DNA from: Paenibacillus sacheonensis | GTDB lineage: Bacteria; Bacillota; Bacilli; Paenibacillales; Paenibacillaceae | Assembly: GCF_009909195.1 (NCBI RefSeq) | Contig: NZ_JAAAMU010000003.1 | Location: 248,001-312,000, forward strand | Reading direction: 5' to 3' | DNA: 64,000 nucleotides | Shown here: one piece after another, positions 17,116 to 24,398 of the stretch | Position numbering within the stretch: position 1 is the stretch's first letter | Layout: each line of letters starts with the position of its first letter | Translations under genes and position numbers: made by a program | The notes under the pieces: model-generated | Databases searched by the model: none | What the model was told of the DNA's origin: nothing | Seen by the model: only the letters and a program-made list of their open reading frames with translations

Positions 17116-17214
17116 ATGTTTATACTCGACCTCGTATCGGCTCCATGCAAAGTCTATTCGACGAACAACGGCGGTTGTTTGCATGGAGCGGAACGGAACC
17201 GCTTGAAGGTCTGA
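17116..17214 (+). CDS. Possible 32-residue leader peptide or small protein
   Basis: ATG 17116 is preceded by AAAGGAGG (17103-17110) at 5 nt, one of the best ribosome sites in the window. The frame encodes 32 residues starting MFILDLVSAPCKVYSTNNGG, with two cysteines, and ends at TGA 17212-17214. Its coding DNA overlaps a strong hairpin (17141-17188) and one arm of a second long-range hairpin, and it precedes the CD3324-family gene by 67 nt. It may be a translated leader controlling the downstream gene or an independent small protein. Not recognised as a known family. Confidence 0.35.
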   Translation: MFILDLVSAPCKVYSTNNGGCLHGAERNRLKV

Positions 17215-17243
17215 CTTCCGAACGTTTGCCGGATAGACTTTGC
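17141..17243 (+). promoter_or_regulatory. Leader with two mutually exclusive hairpins
   Basis: Hairpin 1 pairs CTCCATGCAAA (17141-17151) with TTTGCATGGAG (17178-17188) and continues inward with AACAAC/GTTGTT around GGCG. Hairpin 2 pairs GCAAAGTCTATTCG (17147-17160) with CGGATAGACTTTGC (17230-17243), one mismatch. Both use bases 17147-17151, so they compete. The region lies inside and after the small ORF and before the CD3324-family gene. Confidence 0.5.
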
Positions 17244-17281
17244 TCCCTTAAAAACTCAACCTTTTAAGGAGCGGAGCCCTC

Positions 17282-17548
17282 ATGAAATACGTAAATGCGG
17301 ATGTTGTTTTTCCCGAAGAGCTTCTGAAAGAAATTCGGAAATACGTCAAAGGCGGCTTGGTGTATATACCTAGCCCCGAGGGCGACCGCAAGAAATGGGG
17401 AGAGAATTCAGGCAGCCGGGCGTATATGGTCGAACGCAACGACGGGATTCGCCGCGCGTTTGCCGCCGGCGAGACGCTGGATCAACTCTCGGACCACTAC
17501 TGTTTGTCTCCCGAAAGCATCAAAAAAATCGTGTATGCCAAAAAATAG
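17282..17548 (+). CDS. CD3324-family small protein (Mor-activator-like)
   Basis: 88 residues, starting MKYVNADVVFPEELLKEIRK and including GLVYIPSPEGDRKKWGENSG. The pattern matches the CD3324 family found in many Firmicutes, related to the C-terminal DNA-binding part of Mor-type activators. The last third (RRAFAAGETLDQLSDHYCLSPESIKKIVYAKK) reads as a helix-turn-helix. The ribosome site AAGGAGCGGAG precedes ATG 17282. It is preceded by a structured leader. Targets are unknown; a role in sensing or regulation is inferred from family resemblance only. Confidence 0.8.
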   Translation: MKYVNADVVFPEELLKEIRKYVKGGLVYIPSPEGDRKKWGENSGSRAYMVERNDGIRRAFAAGETLDQLSDHYCLSPESIKKIVYAKK

Positions 17549-17734
17549 CGCTTTTCGTTCTCGTTCGGAGCCGCCTTGGATTTCATGCCGATGCGGCTTT
17601 TTGCGTGTAAAGATTCTTTTTAGCCGATTTTGAACTAAGCTTCGACTCTCCCCGTTGGTATGATTTGACTGCGTTCGGGTCATTCCGCATGCTAGTCATT
17701 CCAAATGCCGATCATTCAACCTTGGAGGTGCGAT

Positions 17735-18319
17735 ATGAGAGATATCGATTATTCGAACTATTTTTGGCAGGACGACGCCATTCGGCTGCGAGCGACGAAG
17801 CCCGAAGATTGGGAGGGGCACTATATCAATCGCTTCGATACGCCTGCGCGGCGGCTGGTCGACTGCTTGGTGGAGCTGCCTCCGACCGTCGCGGAGGCGC
17901 AAGCGTTCTCGGAATCGCACGCCGGCTTCGGCTCCAACCGCCTGATGTTTACGATGGAGACGCTGGGCGGCGTTCCCGTCGGCGGCTTGAATCTCAACAG
18001 CATCGACGAGCGCAACGGCACGTTCAGCATCGGCATTCAAGTCGATCGCGATCACCGGGGGCAGGGTTATGGGACAAGGGCGATCCATATTTTATTGAAA
18101 TACGCGTTCTTCGAAAGACGGTTGAACAAGTTCAATGATGCCGTTCTCGAAGGAAACGAAGCCTCGGCGGCGATGATGAGGAAGGTCGGCTGCGTGCAGG
18201 AAGGCGTTCGCCGGCAGATTGTTTATATGAACGGGCGGTATATGGACATGATTTTATTCGGTCTGACGAAAGAAGAGTATGTGGAGGTACTGAAGAAGAG
18301 GGAATCGGCTTCTTCTTGA
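17735..18319 (+). CDS. GNAT-family N-acetyltransferase (RimJ/RimL type)
   Basis: Cytosolic acetyl-CoA-dependent acetyltransferase, 194 residues. The acetyl-CoA loop is in VDRDHRGQGYGTRAIHILLK (the R/Q-x-x-G-x-G/A motif), and the late core NKFNDAVLEGNEASAAMMRKVG is typical of the RimJ/RimL subgroup. ATG 17735 is chosen because GGAGG (17724-17728) is 6 nt upstream; the 30-bp longer frame has no such site. The gene stands alone. The acceptor substrate (protein N-terminus, amino acid or antibiotic) cannot be told. Confidence 0.85.
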   Translation: MRDIDYSNYFWQDDAIRLRATKPEDWEGHYINRFDTPARRLVDCLVELPPTVAEAQAFSESHAGFGSNRLMFTMETLGGVPVGGLNLNSIDERNGTFSIGIQVDRDHRGQGYGTRAIHILLKYAFFERRLNKFNDAVLEGNEASAAMMRKVGCVQEGVRRQIVYMNGRYMDMILFGLTKEEYVEVLKKRESASS

Positions 18320-18416
18320 TTTAGGATCCGCTCCGACAAAAGAATATTGAATTATTATTCAATATATAGAATAATAATCCATAGATGACGAGTTGGTAAG
18401 AGGAGGTCGGATACGC

Positions 18417-19019
18417 GTGATGATACGCAATGATCGGCTGGAGGCCTACGCACTTGAATCCGAAGAGGTCGATTTCAGCGATCCGGCTATTGCGGCAAAA
18501 GCAGAGGAACTGACCCGGGGATGCGCCGACGAGATGGACTACGTTCAGCGGGCCTATCGTTTCGTCCGCGACGAGGTTGCTCACTCCTGGGATATTCGGA
18601 GTCGGCGAATTACGCGCACGGCTTCGGAGGTGCTTACGTTCGGAGAAGGCATCTGCTACGCGAAGTCCAATTTATTGTGCGCGCTGCTGAGGAGCAAAGG
18701 GATTCCGGCCGGTTTCTGTTACCAGCGGCTTACGCTCGGCGATACGCAAGGCACGGGATATTGCGTGCATGCGCTCAATGCGGTATTCATCGCGTCCGAG
18801 GAACGATGGGTTCGACTGGACGCCCGCGGCAACAAGGCCGGCATCCAGGCGGAGTTCTCGCTCGATGCAGAGAAGCTGGCTTTTCCCGTTCGGGAGCATG
18901 AAGGCGAGATCGATTATCCGGGCGTCTATGCCTGGCCGAATTCGAAAACCATGGATGCGCTGAAGCAGTACGCCGACTGCATAAATATGTATCTGCATGG
19001 TCTCCCGTCCTCATTGTAG
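18417..19019 (+). CDS. Transglutaminase-like domain protein
   Basis: 200 residues with the papain-fold transglutaminase core. The triad is C80 in EGICYAKSNLLCALLRSKG, H118 in GYCVHALNAVF and D135 in WVRLDARGN. Bacterial members of this size act as cysteine proteases or amidases rather than cross-linkers. There is no signal peptide, so it is predicted cytosolic. GTG 18417 lies 10 nt behind AGGAGG (18401-18406); ATG 18420 immediately after is an alternative. The upstream 100 bp is AT-rich and probably holds the promoter. It is followed by an array of degenerate 17-bp repeats and a terminator. Confidence 0.8.
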   Translation: MMIRNDRLEAYALESEEVDFSDPAIAAKAEELTRGCADEMDYVQRAYRFVRDEVAHSWDIRSRRITRTASEVLTFGEGICYAKSNLLCALLRSKGIPAGFCYQRLTLGDTQGTGYCVHALNAVFIASEERWVRLDARGNKAGIQAEFSLDAEKLAFPVREHEGEIDYPGVYAWPNSKTMDALKQYADCINMYLHGLPSSL

Positions 19020-19086
19020 CGAGCATGCGCGAACTAGCTGTGGATATGCGGGAGCAAGAGCAAGTCAGAAGCAGTCGCGACGAGGC

Positions 19087-19199
19087 GGCAGACCGAAATG
19101 AGCGGCAGTATAAACAAGAGGCAGGCCTAAGCAAGTGGCTGGTATAAACAAGCGGTAGACATAACATGAGGCACAAACAATCGGCAGACAAGTAAGGAC
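19087..19199. repeat. Degenerate 16-17 bp tandem repeat
   Basis: About seven units starting GGCAG, GGCAG, GGCAG, GGCTG, GGTAG, GGCAC and GGCAG at 19087, 19104, 19120, 19137, 19154, 19170 and 19183. Most continue like NATAAACAAGC. The last unit merges into the left arm of the 19182 terminator. Confidence 0.6.
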
Positions 19200-19228
19200 C
19201 CCCCAGGGAAGTCCTTACTTGTCTGCCG
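19182..19228. terminator. Bidirectional terminator between convergent genes
   Basis: CGGCAGACAAGTAAGGAC (19182-19199) and GTCCTTACTTGTCTGCCG (19211-19228) form a perfect 18-bp stem with an 11-nt loop between the transglutaminase-like gene and the SGNH gene. Confidence 0.7.
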
Positions 19229-19244
19229 CTTTGCGATGCAAAGC

Positions 19245-20816
19245 TTATTTCGCCGCGCGCTCCGTGACCGTATAGCGCAGGCTCCATGCATTCGGCCGCT
19301 CCTCCGATACATCGTAACCGAGCACCGAGGCCAGCCTCAGCAGCGGGACCTGCGTCTGACCGCCGACCAATCTTGCAGGCTGCGCGAGCTCGATCGTGCT
19401 GCCGTCCTTGTCCACGGCCTTCGTCTGATCCAGAGTCAGCGACACGCGGTTTGCGGCATGCGCGAGAGTGAGCGTCTTCGTCGCCTGGTTCCAGTCGAGC
19501 GTGGCGCCGAGCGCCGCGGCAGCTTCCTTGGCGGGAACGAGCAGCTCGCCCTCGCCGGGGATGGCCAGGCTGCTGAACCATACTTCTTTGGCGGAGGACG
19601 CAGCGCTCCCCACGAGCAGCTGGACGCTCTTGGGATCGCCCGTTTCCGTCAGCGCCAGCGTCCGAACCTGTTCTTCCAGCTCGTCCGACAACGCCTGCGC
19701 ATTCGCCGTCGTCATGCGATAACGGGAATCGCCTGCGCCGATCGTATGGATAATCGCCGTATTGATCGCTTGATCGTGATGGGAGAGGTCCTTGTACCGA
19801 TCGAGATCGTAGGTCCATTCGCCAGCCGTTTGGAAATTGTAGACCTCCGCGTTCGGAAGCCCGTTCAGCCGTTCGAACATCCAGACGTCCATCTCCAGCT
19901 GGTTGCGGTACCGCTCCGCGTTCGTCGACGCCCACACGGCTTCGCGCAGGACGCTGTACGGCGGATAATAGAAGATGAACTTGACCTCCGGATGCGCTTT
20001 CACGAGCGCCAGCACTTCGGTATCGAAGTTCGCCTGGATGACGTCCAGCGGGTCTTCGTTTAAGCCGAAATAAGCTTCTTCCTGCGCCGCGGTCCGATAA
20101 TGCGCCAGCACTTCCTTCTTGCCGAAGGTTACGCTGTCGTTCCAGTTGTACAGCTTCTCCAAGCTTTGGACGCCGGACCCGGTCAGCTCCTTATAGACGC
20201 CTCGGAAAAACTGCCCGTACACGCTGTAGTTCAGCAGATAGCGATAGTCGTTCCACCGGTTGCGGTCATAGAGATAAGCGGGGAAGGGACCTGCCGATTC
20301 CTGGTCGCCTGTCTTGAGCGCGAAATAATCCAGCCCCCACAGCGCCTGCTTCACCTTGCCGGTGCCGATCGCAAGCTTGGCGATCTGGTACTGCTCGTCT
20401 GCAGTCGACCCGCGGATGGACAGCTTCAACGTCTTGCCGCCAAGCGCTTTGTCCACTTCGGAGGGCAGGAAATTCTCCGTCATCGACGTGCCGAGAATAA
20501 TGGTGTCGTAATCGTAATGAAGCGCCAATCCGGGATTCTGGTACCGCTGCTCCGACGAGAAGATCGGCTTGTACCCGAACGGCTTGTGGTAGAACTGCAG
20601 CGGATCAAGCAGATACGTGACGAGCGATGCGAGCACGGCGAAGAGAAGCGCAAGCAGCGCGGATAGGACGAGCATTCGCTTGGCGGCTTTCGCGGTGATT
20701 CGCGTTTGCCCCGAGGTGCCGGGCGAAGAAGCGGCAGTTGTGCCCGGAGCGGGGGCGGAATGCCCCGTATTCGGCTGCGGTCGCTGCGATGGAATGGGAG
20801 CCTGCATGCCGGTCAC
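19245..20816 (-). CDS. DHHW/AlgX-like SGNH acyltransferase partner with copper-amine-oxidase-like C-terminal domain
   Basis: 523 residues. A Pro/Thr-rich cytosolic tail precedes one membrane segment (about residues 48-70, LVLSALLALLFAVLASLVTYL). The outer SGNH-like domain has the serine in TIILGTSMTENF and a D-x-x-H pair in DLSHHDQ, so it looks catalytically competent. The last 130 residues (LLVPAKEAAAALGATLDWN and QTQVPLLRLASVLGYDV) match the copper amine oxidase N-terminal-like domain common on Paenibacillaceae surface proteins. It starts 12 nt after the MBOAT gene, so the pair probably passes acetyl groups through the membrane onto an extracellular polymer. Confidence 0.75.
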   Translation of the reverse strand: MTGMQAPIPSQRPQPNTGHSAPAPGTTAASSPGTSGQTRITAKAAKRMLVLSALLALLFAVLASLVTYLLDPLQFYHKPFGYKPIFSSEQRYQNPGLALHYDYDTIILGTSMTENFLPSEVDKALGGKTLKLSIRGSTADEQYQIAKLAIGTGKVKQALWGLDYFALKTGDQESAGPFPAYLYDRNRWNDYRYLLNYSVYGQFFRGVYKELTGSGVQSLEKLYNWNDSVTFGKKEVLAHYRTAAQEEAYFGLNEDPLDVIQANFDTEVLALVKAHPEVKFIFYYPPYSVLREAVWASTNAERYRNQLEMDVWMFERLNGLPNAEVYNFQTAGEWTYDLDRYKDLSHHDQAINTAIIHTIGAGDSRYRMTTANAQALSDELEEQVRTLALTETGDPKSVQLLVGSAASSAKEVWFSSLAIPGEGELLVPAKEAAAALGATLDWNQATKTLTLAHAANRVSLTLDQTKAVDKDGSTIELAQPARLVGGQTQVPLLRLASVLGYDVSEERPNAWSLRYTVTERAAK

Positions 20817-20828
20817 CAGCCTCTCTCT

Positions 20829-22223
20829 CTAGAAGTTGAAATACAGAAACTCGCTGATGCGGTTAATGTAAAGCAGCGAGAAGACGAACAGCGAGGCGAC
20901 GGCGACGGCCGTGCGCCAGGTCGGGCGGAAGGAAGCGCCCAGCTGCGACGAATTGTTGAATGCGAGCACGATCGGCAGGAAAAGCGCGAGCAGCAGGAGC
21001 GTCGGCGCAAGCGTCTTGAGATCGACCAGCGAGATCCCCTGCAGGCCGCTCATTCCTTTGAGAATGCGAAGCGCCTGCCCCCAACTGTCCGCACGGAAGA
21101 ACACCCACGTCGCATTGATGAACATGAAGGTAACGAACCACGCGAGCCATCGGGGCAGGGGGCGGCCAAGCTTGCTCCAGAACCGGTGAACGACCTGTCC
21201 GACGCCGTGCATCAGACCCCACAGGATAAACGTCCACCCCGCGCCGTGCCACAAGCCTCCGAGCAGGAACGTCACGACGAGGTTGCGCAGCATGACGGCC
21301 TCTCCCCGCCGGTTACCGCCGAGCGGAATGTAGATATAGTCCCGCAGGAAGCGGCTGAGCGTCATATGCCAGCGCCGCCAAAAATCTTGGATACTGAGCG
21401 CCTTGTACGGCGAATTGAAGTTTTGCGGCAGCTTGATGTTGAAGACGAGCGCCGCGCCGATTGCCATGTCGGTATAGCCGCTGAAATCGTAATAGAGCTG
21501 GAAGGTATAGGACAGCGAAGCCGTCCAGGAGGCGAAGAAATGCGTCGCGTTCGCGAAGCCGTCGTTCGCGGCGGCCGCGAAGGTATCGGCGATGACGACC
21601 TTCTTGAACAGGCCGATGCAGAAGATGTATACGCCCCGGGACGCGTTGCCCCACTGCCAGACTTTATTGCGCAGGCGGTCGAATTGCGGCATCATCTCGC
21701 TGTGATGCAGGATCGGCCCGGCGATCAGATGGGGATAGAACGTGACGAACAGCATGTAGCTGACGAGATTATATTCGGTCGCTTTGCCCTTGTAGGCATC
21801 GGCGAGATAGGCGATTTGGGTGAAGGTGAAGAAGCTGATGCCGAGCGGGAGGATCAAGTGAAGCGCCGGGAAGGCATGTCCGGTCCAATCCGAGAGGCTG
21901 CCGAGGAAGAAATCGGCGTACTTGTAATAGCCGAGCAGCAGCAGGTTGCCGGCAATGGCGGCCGCGAGCAGCCATTTTCCGCCGCGCCCGCGCTCGGTTC
22001 CCGCTGACCTGGCCTGAATGAGCCGGCCGAACGCGTAGTTGAAGGCGATCGACCCCAGAATCAGCGGCAAATAGCGGATGTCCCACCAGCCGTAGAAGAA
22101 GAGCGAGGAGATCGTCAGCCAGCATTTGGAGGCGAACACGAGCCGGAAGCGGTTGAGCAGGAAGTACACGGCGACGGACAGCGGCCAGAAGGCGAAAATA
22201 AAGACGTAGGTGTTGAACAGCAT
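20829..22223 (-). CDS. MBOAT-family O-acyltransferase (AlgI-like)
   Basis: Polytopic membrane protein of 464 residues. KLPQNFNSPYKALSIQDFWRRWH is cut here to its key part: SIQDFWRRWHMTLSRFLRDY is the AlgI/DltB signature, and LLGGLWHGAGWTFILWGLMH contains the catalytic histidine. The family moves acetyl groups from cytosolic donors to a periplasmic or surface acceptor. The coupled SGNH gene 12 nt downstream supplies the outer transferase step. No polymer-synthesis genes are close, so the acceptor (secondary wall polymer, exopolysaccharide or peptidoglycan) is unknown. A TATAAT box on the minus strand at 22300-22305 may belong to its promoter. Confidence 0.88.
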   Translation of the reverse strand: MLFNTYVFIFAFWPLSVAVYFLLNRFRLVFASKCWLTISSLFFYGWWDIRYLPLILGSIAFNYAFGRLIQARSAGTERGRGGKWLLAAAIAGNLLLLGYYKYADFFLGSLSDWTGHAFPALHLILPLGISFFTFTQIAYLADAYKGKATEYNLVSYMLFVTFYPHLIAGPILHHSEMMPQFDRLRNKVWQWGNASRGVYIFCIGLFKKVVIADTFAAAANDGFANATHFFASWTASLSYTFQLYYDFSGYTDMAIGAALVFNIKLPQNFNSPYKALSIQDFWRRWHMTLSRFLRDYIYIPLGGNRRGEAVMLRNLVVTFLLGGLWHGAGWTFILWGLMHGVGQVVHRFWSKLGRPLPRWLAWFVTFMFINATWVFFRADSWGQALRILKGMSGLQGISLVDLKTLAPTLLLLALFLPIVLAFNNSSQLGASFRPTWRTAVAVASLFVFSLLYINRISEFLYFNF

Positions 22224-22441
22224 CGAGGCGCACGCTCCCTGCGTAACGGATGGTTGAGGCGATGAATGCTCGTAATCGTAACTCTCGAATCGTAACTCTA
22301 TTATACAGGAACGTCAGAACCTGGAAATAGGTTGCGCTGGCCGGACGCCTGTTTTTGGAGCGGATGCGGGAAGAAACGCTCTATTCGTGGTATAGTAGAG
22401 TAGAATAGCATGCTTACGGTAGACGGAAGGAGACGATCGCG

Positions 22442-22660
22442 ATGACAAGATTTCTGTTTGAATACGAAGTGCCGGCCACGGGGAAGAAGGCCACGTTCAG
22501 CTGGATCGGCAAAAACGAAGAAGAAGCCCGCGCCGCGGTTCATGCCAAGGTAGCCGATTTTGAATTTATGGAATTAAGCGATATCGTGATCGGGGCCATG
22601 ATCGAAGCGAAAGAAACGACAGGCAACCAATATTACGAATGCGAAGGCTGCAGCGCGTAA
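22442..22660 (+). CDS. Small conserved-looking protein, function unknown
   Basis: 72 residues, acidic, no membrane segment. It begins MTRFLFEYEVPATGKKATFS and ends with YYECEGCSA, a C-x-x-C pair that could bind metal. GAAGGAGA precedes ATG 22442 and a strong terminator follows 28 nt after the stop, so it looks like a genuine single-gene unit. A TATAGT at about 22391 may be its -10 box. I do not recognise the family. Confidence 0.6.
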   Translation: MTRFLFEYEVPATGKKATFSWIGKNEEEARAAVHAKVADFEFMELSDIVIGAMIEAKETTGNQYYECEGCSA

Positions 22661-22688
22661 GCGGGGATTTCTGCATGCCAGGTTATCA

Positions 22689-22727
22689 AAAGGCAGCCGA
22701 ATCGATAGTCGATTCGGCTGCCTTTTT
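22689..22727. terminator. Bidirectional terminator
   Basis: AAAGGCAGCCGAATCGA pairs perfectly with TCGATTCGGCTGCCTTT around TAG, with T5 on the plus strand and a T-run on the minus strand. It separates the small gene from the convergent YesN-type regulator. Confidence 0.9.
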
Positions 22728-22772
22728 CATTTCCGATATGCGAGACGCCAAGGTCAGATCGGGCGTTTGCAG

Positions 22773-24398
22773 CTAAGCCTGATCCACGTCGTACAGCCGT
22801 TTGCGATACTCGCTCGGCGTCTGGTCGGTCCATTTCTTGAACACCTTGCTGAAATATTTCTCGTCCTGGAAGCCCGCCATTTCCGCGATCTGGGTAATCT
22901 TCAGATGGGGACTCGCGAGCAGCATCTTCGCCCGGTTGATCCGGCAGGTCGTGATATAGTCGGAGACATTCTGATTCAGCTCCTGCTTGAACTTGCGGGA
23001 GATATATTCGCGGCTCAGATGGAAGCGTTCCGATATGCTCTGAAGCGTCAGGTCCTCGTGCGCGAACTGCTCGATATGCGCCGCGATGTCGCGGATCGTG
23101 CTGCCTTTCTCGCTGCCGGCCTGCAGCCTCTTCGCCGTCTCGCAGGCCTCGCGGACGAAGGTCTCCTTCCACGCGCCGTAATCGAAGCCTCCGTCCGCAT
23201 CGACGGGAATCGTCTCTTCGTCCTGTTCCGGGTACGGAATCGTCGTATCCGCGACCTGCGCGCTGCCTTCCCAGATGGACGACGCAAGCCGGAATTCCTG
23301 CCGCCATAGGAGCAGCTGCTCCGGCGTCAGCTTCGCGCGAGCGTCCAGCGCTTGGAACCAGGGCTGCAGCGCCTTCCGAATACCGTCGTCGGCGCCGCTC
23401 TGGACGGCCAGCCGGACGCGTTCCTCGTAAGCACTGAAGAAGAGGGCGGGTCCGGTATCCCCGCCCGCCGCGGGATCGAAGATGTGAATGTGCTTGCCCT
23501 GGCGCAGCAGATTACGCTGCAGGAGCGCGGTCCGCGCCTGGCGGTACGAAGCGGCGAGCCCTTGCGGGAATTGCACCTGCTGGCCGACGCCGAACGCGAA
23601 GCGGGCTTTGAACGCGGCGTGCAGCGCGTCATTGAATTCCACGAGCAGGCTGCACGCGTCATCAAGCCGGTCCCAGAACAGCAGGACGATCTCTTGATGG
23701 GCGCCGACGTTATGGCGGAAGGCCTGTCCGCAGCGGTGCTCGCCGAGCAGCTCGCCCGCGATGTTCGCCACGGCGAAAGCCAGCAGGTCGCTGCCGTCCG
23801 CGCCGAACTTGGCCGCGAGCAGCGGCGGAGCGGAGTCCAGCTCCAGCACCGCGATTCGAATCGCGGCAAGCGGCGCCGAAGCATCCCGGCCGCGAAGCGA
23901 GGCCGCGAATTCCTGCGCCGACCCCGTTCCCTTGAGCAAGGCCCCGAACTGCTGCTCCGCATACACCGGCTTCAGCCGGTTCAGCTCCATATCGATTCCG
24001 CGGGAGCGGGAACGGTGCCCTTCTTCCGCGCGCCAGCTCTCCAGCGCCCGCTCGACGGCGGCGTTCAGCTGGACGGGATCGATCGGCTTGAGAATATAGT
24101 CCATGCCGCCGTACTGCACGGCCGTCCGGACGAGCTCGAAGTTGTCGTGGCCGCTGACGACGATGACTTTGCTCTCCGGCGCATGCTCCGCCGCCCAAGC
24201 CATCAGCTTATCCCCACCAAGCACCGGCATCATCATGTCGGTGAACACGAGCGCCGGCCGCTCGGCTTGAATGAGCGCGATGCCGGCTTGACCGTTGTCG
24301 GCCTCCAAGACGGTATCGATCCCGAACGCGGACCAGTTGACGAGCAGGGAAATCGCCTCCCGGACATGGCGTTCGTCGTCGACGATCAATGCTTTCAT
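22773..24398 (-). CDS. YesN-type response regulator (receiver plus AraC HTH)
   Basis: 541 residues. The receiver domain spans about 1-125 with VDDE at the start, phospho-acceptor D54 in VFTDMMMPVLGGDKL and YILKPID further on. A middle segment of unknown fold follows, and the last 100 residues are the AraC double HTH (SISERFHLSREYISRKFKQE and FQDEKYFSKVFKKWTDQTPS). The ATG overlaps the TGA of the histidine kinase gene. It probably activates the divergent importer at 26420-29630; a 26-bp motif repeated before 26420 and 28296 is a candidate binding site. Confidence 0.93.
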   Translation of the reverse strand: MKALIVDDERHVREAISLLVNWSAFGIDTVLEADNGQAGIALIQAERPALVFTDMMMPVLGGDKLMAWAAEHAPESKVIVVSGHDNFELVRTAVQYGGMDYILKPIDPVQLNAAVERALESWRAEEGHRSRSRGIDMELNRLKPVYAEQQFGALLKGTGSAQEFAASLRGRDASAPLAAIRIAVLELDSAPPLLAAKFGADGSDLLAFAVANIAGELLGEHRCGQAFRHNVGAHQEIVLLFWDRLDDACSLLVEFNDALHAAFKARFAFGVGQQVQFPQGLAASYRQARTALLQRNLLRQGKHIHIFDPAAGGDTGPALFFSAYEERVRLAVQSGADDGIRKALQPWFQALDARAKLTPEQLLLWRQEFRLASSIWEGSAQVADTTIPYPEQDEETIPVDADGGFDYGAWKETFVREACETAKRLQAGSEKGSTIRDIAAHIEQFAHEDLTLQSISERFHLSREYISRKFKQELNQNVSDYITTCRINRAKMLLASPHLKITQIAEMAGFQDEKYFSKVFKKWTDQTPSEYRKRLYDVDQA

